A stretch of DNA of 64,000 nt from Acidobacteriota bacterium (lineage in GTDB: Bacteria; Acidobacteriota; Terriglobia; Acidiferrales; UBA7541): assembly GCA_003223295.1 (NCBI GenBank), contig QHYM01000121.1:1-64000 (forward strand). The letters are read 5' to 3'. Both the position numbers and the translations under genes were made by a program. Each line of letters opens with the position of its first letter. Within the stretch, counting starts at the first letter, position 1. Positions 58,085 to 64,000 of the stretch are shown in pieces. A model generated the notes under the pieces. It did no database searches. It saw nothing but the letters and a program-made list of their open reading frames with translations, and had not been told where the DNA came from.

Positions 58085-59698
58085 ATGGCAACCGCTACCA
58101 CCAACCCGAATCCGGCGCTCCTGCCGCGGCCCTTTTCCAACCGGATCGTGCCGGTAAATACCGCTCCGCTAGATTCTGACCCGGAGCGCGACCTCCCCGA
58201 AGGTTTTCTGGATTTTCTGGCCCCGCTGCATGCGGCGCTAACGATGCGGCAAAGGGCGCTGGTGGCGCGGCGCGAAAACGCGCTGGCGGAGGCGCATGCG
58301 GGAAAGGTTCCTTCCTACCTGCCGCCATCGGTCGCGACCATGAGTTCCTGGCGCATCGAGCTGCCGGCGTGGTGCGCGGACCAGCGCAATCAAATGACCG
58401 GCCCGGCTGACGATGCAGACCTCGTAGTGAAGATGCTCAATTCCGGCGCGCCGGGCGTGATGCTCGACCTGGAAGACTCGACGGCGAACACCTGGGAGCA
58501 CAACGCGCTGGGCATCAAGAATATTTTAGAAGCGCTTGCGGGGCGGCTCACTTATTTTGACCGCAAACGCAACAAGACCATGGGCATCAACCCCAGCGCG
58601 ACGGTAATTTTCACGCGGCCGCGCGGGTTGCATCTGCATCAGGCGGGAATTCTGCCGGGCGAACTGCTGCCCGCATCGCTCTTTGACGTGGCGATGGTTG
58701 CGTATCAGGCGGACTTCAATGCGTTGAAGCATCCGCTGTGCATTTACATTCCGAAATCGGAATCGGCGGACGAAGCTTTGTGGTGGCGCGATCTGTTCCA
58801 GATGATTGCGCGGCTGAAGGGCCTACCGAAGGATGCCATCAAGTGCATGGCGCTGGTGGAATCGCATCCACTGGCGTTTCAGATGGAAGAGTTCGCGTGG
58901 AATTTGCGCGACCACATTGTGGGCCTGAACCTGGGACGCTGGGATTACATGGCCAGCCTGATTCACTTCAATCTTGAGAATCCGGAGTGGGTGCTGCCGG
59001 ACCGCAACACGATTCCACACAACGTGGCGTTCTTCCAACATTTGCGCAACCTGATGCCGGAGATTTGCCACAAGCACGGGATGCTGGCGATTGGCGGGAT
59101 GACGGCGCTGTATCCGAGCCGTGAAGACGCGGAACTGAACGCGCGGGCATTGAAAGTGCTAGCCGAGGATAAGAAAAACGAAGCCAATTCTCTGATGGAC
59201 GGCGCCTGGACCGGGCATCCCGACCAGAACGAAATCGCGGTGAGCCAGTTCCCTGTTCCCAACCAGTTGCAGGCGCGGCCGGCGAACGCCAATCCACATC
59301 CCGATTTGCGGCCGCTTCCTACTGGAGTAGGCAAGCGCACGCTGGCAGGAACGCGCGCGGCGATTCGGACGGTGATTCGCTACCGCAACGGCGTGCTGAA
59401 CGGGAAAGGCGCGAGCCTGCTCGACGGATACATGGAAGATTTGGCGACGGACCGCATTTATCGCCTGATGATTGCACAGCGCATGCGGCATTCGCGTCAG
59501 GTGGAAGTGCTCGACGATAGCGGCGTCACCGTGCCGCATACACCGGAATTGGTCAGCCAGCTTTTTGACGATGAATTGGAGCGGCTGCTACACGATGCGG
59601 CAAAGAATAGTCCGCAAAAGCAAATGGCGGAGACGCTTCGCGAGGCGCGACGAATGAGCGAAGAGATGATTCGGCGAGAGGAATTCGATCCGAGGTGA
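58085..59698 (+). CDS. aceB: Malate synthase
   Basis: PSVATMSSWRIELPAWCADQRNQMTGPADDADLVVKMLNSGAPGVMLDLEDSTANTWEHN; TVIFTRPRGLHL; DGAWTGHPDQ. Confidence 0.9.
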   Translation: MATATTNPNPALLPRPFSNRIVPVNTAPLDSDPERDLPEGFLDFLAPLHAALTMRQRALVARRENALAEAHAGKVPSYLPPSVATMSSWRIELPAWCADQRNQMTGPADDADLVVKMLNSGAPGVMLDLEDSTANTWEHNALGIKNILEALAGRLTYFDRKRNKTMGINPSATVIFTRPRGLHLHQAGILPGELLPASLFDVAMVAYQADFNALKHPLCIYIPKSESADEALWWRDLFQMIARLKGLPKDAIKCMALVESHPLAFQMEEFAWNLRDHIVGLNLGRWDYMASLIHFNLENPEWVLPDRNTIPHNVAFFQHLRNLMPEICHKHGMLAIGGMTALYPSREDAELNARALKVLAEDKKNEANSLMDGAWTGHPDQNEIAVSQFPVPNQLQARPANANPHPDLRPLPTGVGKRTLAGTRAAIRTVIRYRNGVLNGKGASLLDGYMEDLATDRIYRLMIAQRMRHSRQVEVLDDSGVTVPHTPELVSQLFDDELERLLHDAAKNSPQKQMAETLREARRMSEEMIRREEFDPR

Positions 59699-59843
59699 AG
59701 CAGGGTTTTAAGTCATAAGTTTTAAGTCATGTGGGCACCAAAGGGATTTTCGGGACTTTCAGTAGTTGGAGCTTGGTGAGGATCTGATTCAGTTCCGCAG
59801 AGTGTTGGGCAGTCTGAGGAGACTCAAAAGCAGGAGCATTAAA

Positions 59844-61235
59844 ATGGCGGTAAACGGAAGCAACGGGACCAACGGCAAAGCCAAGGGGACCAATGACAAT
59901 GGGGCGAACGGAAACGGGAAAACGCATCTGCCCATCAACCACTGGAGCAGCGATCCTCGCTGGAGCGGCATCACGCGGCCCTATTCGTATTCGGACGCGG
60001 TGCGGCTGCGCGGCTCGATTCAAATCGAGTACACCCTGGCGCGGCTGGGCGCGGAGCGGCTGTGGAACTTGATGCACTCGGAGCCATACGTTCCGGCGCT
60101 GGGCGCCATCACCGGGAATCAAGCGATTGAAATGGTGCAGGCCGGGCTGAAAGCAATTTATGGCAGCGGCTGGCAAGTGGCGGCGGACAACAATACGGCG
60201 GGCGACGTTTATCCCGACCAGAGCCTGTATCCCTGCGATTCCGCTCCGAATCTGGTGAAGCGGATTAATCGCGCGCTGATGCGCGCCGACCAGATCGAAT
60301 CGGCGGAAGGCAAGAAATCCGGGACGTATTGGTTTGCACCGATTGTGGCCGACGCAGAAGCCGGTTTTGGCGGCTCGCTAAACGCGTACGAATTGATGAA
60401 AGCGATGATCGAAGCGGGCGCGGCCGCGGTGCACTTCGAGGACCAACTCTCTTCCGCGAAGAAGTGCGGGCACCTGGGCGGCAAAGTGGTGGTGCCCACG
60501 CGCGAATTCGTGGAGAAGCTGATCGCGGCGCGGCTGGCGGCGGACGTTTGCGGCGTCCCGACGATTTTGATTGCGCGCACGGATGCGAATTCGGCAGGGC
60601 TGCTGCTTTCCGATGCCGATCCGCGCGACCGGGAATTCATCTATGGCGAGCGCACGCCGGAAGGCTTCTACCAATTCCACGGCGGGATTGACGCGGCGAT
60701 TGCGCGCGGCCTGGCTTACGCGCCGTACGCGGACATGATTTGGTGCGAGACGTCGACGCCGGATCTTGCGGAAGCAAGGAAATTCGCGGACGCGATTCAC
60801 GCGAAGTTCCCGGGCAAATTGCTGGCGTACAACTGCTCGCCGTCGTTCAACTGGAAAAAGAAGCTGGACGACGTGACGATTGCGAATTTCCAGCAAGAGC
60901 TGGGCAAAATGGGCTACAAATTCCAGTTCGTGACGCTGGCGGGCTTCCATGCGCTGAACATGTCGATGTTCCACCTCGCGCGCGGCTATGCGCAGGCGGG
61001 CATGACGGCGTATTCGAAGCTGCAACAGGAAGAGTTCGCGTCACAAGAACTTGGCTATCGCGCCGTGACGCACCAGAAATTTGTCGGCACCGGCTACTTC
61101 GATGAGATCGCGCAGGTCGTCTCGGGCGGAAACTCGTCTACGACGGCGTTAGCAGGCTCAACGGAGGCGGAGCAGTTTCACGGCAACGTGCCGCCGCTTC
61201 CTGCAAATGGGCCCGCGCCCGAAGCGCACGCCTGA
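59844..61235 (+). CDS. aceA: Isocitrate lyase with Gly/Asn-rich N-terminus
   Basis: [75 protein letters not shown]. Confidence 0.95.
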   Translation: MAVNGSNGTNGKAKGTNDNGANGNGKTHLPINHWSSDPRWSGITRPYSYSDAVRLRGSIQIEYTLARLGAERLWNLMHSEPYVPALGAITGNQAIEMVQAGLKAIYGSGWQVAADNNTAGDVYPDQSLYPCDSAPNLVKRINRALMRADQIESAEGKKSGTYWFAPIVADAEAGFGGSLNAYELMKAMIEAGAAAVHFEDQLSSAKKCGHLGGKVVVPTREFVEKLIAARLAADVCGVPTILIARTDANSAGLLLSDADPRDREFIYGERTPEGFYQFHGGIDAAIARGLAYAPYADMIWCETSTPDLAEARKFADAIHAKFPGKLLAYNCSPSFNWKKKLDDVTIANFQQELGKMGYKFQFVTLAGFHALNMSMFHLARGYAQAGMTAYSKLQQEEFASQELGYRAVTHQKFVGTGYFDEIAQVVSGGNSSTTALAGSTEAEQFHGNVPPLPANGPAPEAHA

Positions 61236-61266
61236 CGGTTGCATTTCCTAAACAGAATGTTTGATG

Positions 61267-61295
61267 GGGCGGGATCCAACTCCCGCCCTTTTTTT
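61267..61295 (+). terminator. Intrinsic terminator after aceA
   Basis: GGGCGGGA-tccaac-TCCCGCCC-TTTTTTT. Confidence 0.88.
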
Positions 61296-61397
61296 GCTGG
61301 ACACGTAAGTTGACCCGTTAACTCTGGCCGGATTTATGGGAAATCGCTAGAATCAAAACTGCTCGTTGAGAGTTTTCCAAAGGCGCTGAATTAGAGG

Positions 61398-61778
61398 ATG
61401 AGCAAAAAAACCAAGCGGTACCTAAAGTTCGAGGACGCGGCACTACAGTCCTCGTTTCTTGAACAGTTGCGCCGCTCAGGGATTGCCTACGAATTGAACA
61501 GGAGTGGTGCGGTCGCGTTTGCAGAGGAGAACGCCAACACCATCATCAGCGCGGCTCACCGCGTGCGCGACGCGCAATTCCCTTGGTACTTTCTAAAATG
61601 GAAGACCGAGGGAGAAGCAGCGCGCTACCAGAATATTCTGAAACAGGCCAATATCCCTTTCTTCGTGGAACAACACGAGAGTGGAACGTGGCTTCTCGTC
61701 AGGCGAGCAGATCGGGCTTGCCATGAGCGTCTGTGGCCTGAGGCCCTCGAACCAACAAAGAAACGTCGAAGGACGTGA
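61398..61778 (+). CDS. Hypothetical protein
   Basis: 126 aa ORF MSKKTKRYLKFEDAALQSSFLEQLRRSG...; plausible composition. Confidence 0.55.
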   Translation: MSKKTKRYLKFEDAALQSSFLEQLRRSGIAYELNRSGAVAFAEENANTIISAAHRVRDAQFPWYFLKWKTEGEAARYQNILKQANIPFFVEQHESGTWLLVRRADRACHERLWPEALEPTKKRRRT

Positions 61779-61786
61779 GGTCGGTC

Positions 61787-63016
61787 TTAAGCGCTTGGCA
61801 GCATTTGGCCGTCGGCGTACATGCGACCTCGACGTGAACTCACCGGGTCGGCTGGCCGCACGAAGCTGACGGTCTTGGCATTCTTCATGACCGCGTCGAA
61901 CGCGGAGGTAAAGGCATCCATTTCCGCTTGCGTGCCGACGGTAATGCGCGAATAGGTGGGCCAGGCGGGCCAGATGCGCCCGATGAAGACGTTCTTAGTG
62001 GCCATGGCCTCGATCACTTCCTTGGCCGGGCGCTTGGTGTCCAGCATGAAAAAATTGGTTTGCGAAGGCACGAAGGAATACCCCTGGCGGCCGAGCCAGT
62101 CGAACGTCTTCTGGCGCACGGTGGTATTCACGAGCTTGCGGTCGGCGACGAGATGCTCGTGCTTGAGGCTGGCGGTGGCCGCCGCCACGGCGGTAATGGG
62201 CAAGGCGCTCCAGCCGCCACAGTGCTCGAGTTTGGCAAGCAGGTCGGGGCGCGCAACGGCGAATCCACAGCGCAACCCCGCCATGCCGTAAATCTTCGAG
62301 AAGGTGCGCAGCACGATGATGTCCTGGCCAGCCTTGACGAGGTCCAGGGCGGTATCAGCGCCGTCGGCGAAATGGATGTAGGCCTCGTCCACCAGCACCA
62401 CGGAGTCTTTCGGTTTCTTGGCGAGCAATCGCTCGATGTCGGCGTGCGGCGTCAGCGTTCCCGTGGGATTGTTCGGCGTGCAAATATAGAAAAGGCCGGC
62501 GTCGGGTGCCGCCGTGAGCATGGCAGGAATGTCATGCGCGTAGGTTTTTGTGAGCGGAACTTTGACGACGCGTGCGCCAGAGATTTTCGCCGCTTCCATT
62601 CCGGCCTCGTAACCGGGATCGGCGGTGACATAGCTGCGGGAAGGCGACGTGAAGGAAAGAACGGAAAAATGGAGCGGCTCGCTGGAGCCAGGAAAGGCGC
62701 GGATATATTCACGCTTGAGGCCCAGTTGCTCCGCGAAGGTGTCGACGAGCTCGTCAGTAAGCCAGTACGAATAGCGGCCGCCCTGCGGGGCCTGCGAAAC
62801 AACCGCGGCGCGCGCGGCGTCGCAAGGGCCCAGCGGATTCTCGTTGGCGTTGATGACGGTGGAACCCGGGGGAAACGCGCCCCGTTTGCGCTCGATAGCA
62901 GCAGCGGCGAGCAGAGGCTCGTTGACGATGCGGAAGGCCGAAGCGGCGGCAGCAGCGACGGTCCACTGCAAGAATGACCTGCGGGAATCGTTGCGAAGCG
63001 TCTTGTTCTGGCTCAT
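61787..63016 (-). CDS. HisC-like class I/II PLP aminotransferase with Tat signal peptide
   Basis: NDSRRSFLQWTVAAAAASAF leader; INANENPLGPCDAAR; YICTPNNPTGTLTP; VVLVDEAYIHFADG; RTFSKIYGMAGLRCGF. Confidence 0.9.
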   Translation of the reverse strand: MSQNKTLRNDSRRSFLQWTVAAAAASAFRIVNEPLLAAAAIERKRGAFPPGSTVINANENPLGPCDAARAAVVSQAPQGGRYSYWLTDELVDTFAEQLGLKREYIRAFPGSSEPLHFSVLSFTSPSRSYVTADPGYEAGMEAAKISGARVVKVPLTKTYAHDIPAMLTAAPDAGLFYICTPNNPTGTLTPHADIERLLAKKPKDSVVLVDEAYIHFADGADTALDLVKAGQDIIVLRTFSKIYGMAGLRCGFAVARPDLLAKLEHCGGWSALPITAVAAATASLKHEHLVADRKLVNTTVRQKTFDWLGRQGYSFVPSQTNFFMLDTKRPAKEVIEAMATKNVFIGRIWPAWPTYSRITVGTQAEMDAFTSAFDAVMKNAKTVSFVRPADPVSSRRGRMYADGQMLPSA

Positions 63017-63179
63017 GCGAACCCCCTTAGAGGCGCGGCAGGGTGCACGTACACCCAGTAATATAGCACTGAATCCCGTGTTTCAGGCAGATTCAGTTTG
63101 ACGGCGCAAAACGGATAGAAGCGATTACTTTTTTTGCTTAACCTTAGATTTGCCGTTATTTGAGACGTGCGAGGTGCAG

Positions 63180-63923
63180 ATGGCTGAAGCCGCCAGGAAA
63201 ACATGGGAGCCGCGCTCTATCGAGGAACGCATCAACGCGCTGGATTGGAAAAGCGCGGGCGCTTCCCTTTCCCAGCACGGCTATGCGGTGACTGCGCCAG
63301 TCTTATCGCCGGAGGAGTGTGTATCGCTGACCACGATGTATGGAGAAGCGCGCCGATTCCGGAGCCATATCGTGATGGAGCGCTACCGGTTCGGGGTCGG
63401 AGATTACAAATACTTCGGCAACCCGCTGCCGGAAGCCGTCGCGTCGTTGCGGACAAGCGCATACCCGCACCTTGTAGAAGTGGCGGATCAGTGGGCGGAA
63501 GCTCTTGGCGAAAAAACTCGGCGCTTTCCGAAAGACCACGCAGCGTTTCTGAAAATCTGCCACAAAGCTGGACAGACCAAGCCCACGCCCTTGCTGCTGC
63601 ACTACGAAGCGGGCGGATACAACTGCTTGCATCAGGACATCTACGGCGAAGTAGCCTTTCCCCTGCAGATGGTTTTCCTTTTGGGCCAGCAAGGCCGCGA
63701 CTGGGAGGGTGGAGAATTCTTGCTGGTCGAACAACAGCCGCGTGCACAATCCAAAGGCGCAGTAGTTCGAGCCGACCAAGGCCAGGCGATTATTTTCACC
63801 ACGCGATACCGCCCTGTGAAAGGCACACGCGGCTACTATCGCGTGAACCTGCGCCACGGAGTGAGCCGCGTGCATCGCGGAACGCGCTACACGCTGGGAA
63901 TTATCTTCCACGACGCTAAATAA
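63180..63923 (+). CDS. 2OG-Fe(II) oxygenase
   Basis: LLLHYEAGGYNCLHQDIYGEVAFPLQMVFLLG...GYYRVNLRHGVSRVHRGTRYTLGIIFHDAK (HxD...H, C-terminal R). Confidence 0.82.
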   Translation: MAEAARKTWEPRSIEERINALDWKSAGASLSQHGYAVTAPVLSPEECVSLTTMYGEARRFRSHIVMERYRFGVGDYKYFGNPLPEAVASLRTSAYPHLVEVADQWAEALGEKTRRFPKDHAAFLKICHKAGQTKPTPLLLHYEAGGYNCLHQDIYGEVAFPLQMVFLLGQQGRDWEGGEFLLVEQQPRAQSKGAVVRADQGQAIIFTTRYRPVKGTRGYYRVNLRHGVSRVHRGTRYTLGIIFHDAK

Positions 63924-64000
63924 GGCAGTGCGTCGGCACGCGTTTTCGACGAACAAGCGGAACGAGGTCGTCTACTCACGAAATTGTTGCAAACGAATTC

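Overview
This 64 kb window is dense bacterial chromosome. PadR plus duplicated-FtsX permease genes and dispersed GTCATCCTGA...AAGGATCT hairpin repeats suggest Acidobacteriota; that is an inference, not a search result. The core is two convergent complex I (nuo) operons. Operon 1 (+, ~11.68-24.90 kb) is nuoA-C-D-[E-F fusion]-G-H-J-K-L-M-N. Operon 2 (-, ~37.04-26.94 kb) is nuoA-C-D-H-J-K-L-M-N and runs directly into F0 ATP-synthase genes (atpZ-atpI-atpB-atpE, to 24.995 kb). Neither operon has nuoB or nuoI, and operon 2 also lacks nuoE/F/G. Operon 1 nuoM has a single-base frameshift and its NuoN appears to lack the first transmembrane helix. Operon 2 nuoD has no ATG/GTG/TTG start upstream of its conserved N-terminus. 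Other contents: a compact putative 7-gene membrane operon at the left edge (GbsR-like regulator, DCC thiol oxidoreductase, YndJ-like, MBOAT/wax-synthase-like, paired small TM proteins, DUF805-like); a beta-lactamase-fold hydrolase; a LytS-type kinase; an enolase-superfamily enzyme; ribA; thiS; proC; a Moco cluster with an embedded REC-DUF4388 gene; purA; tag; trxA; glgA; a PadR/ADOP-type permease pair with two frameshifts; rsmA; GDPD; BON; an IclR-aceB-aceA glyoxylate module with phased TGTTCA-N6-TGAACA sites; a Tat-signal HisC-like aminotransferase; and a 2OG-Fe(II) oxygenase. I recognised no rRNA, tRNA, CRISPR array, prophage or complete IS element. All family calls are from reading the protein sequences; no database search was run.
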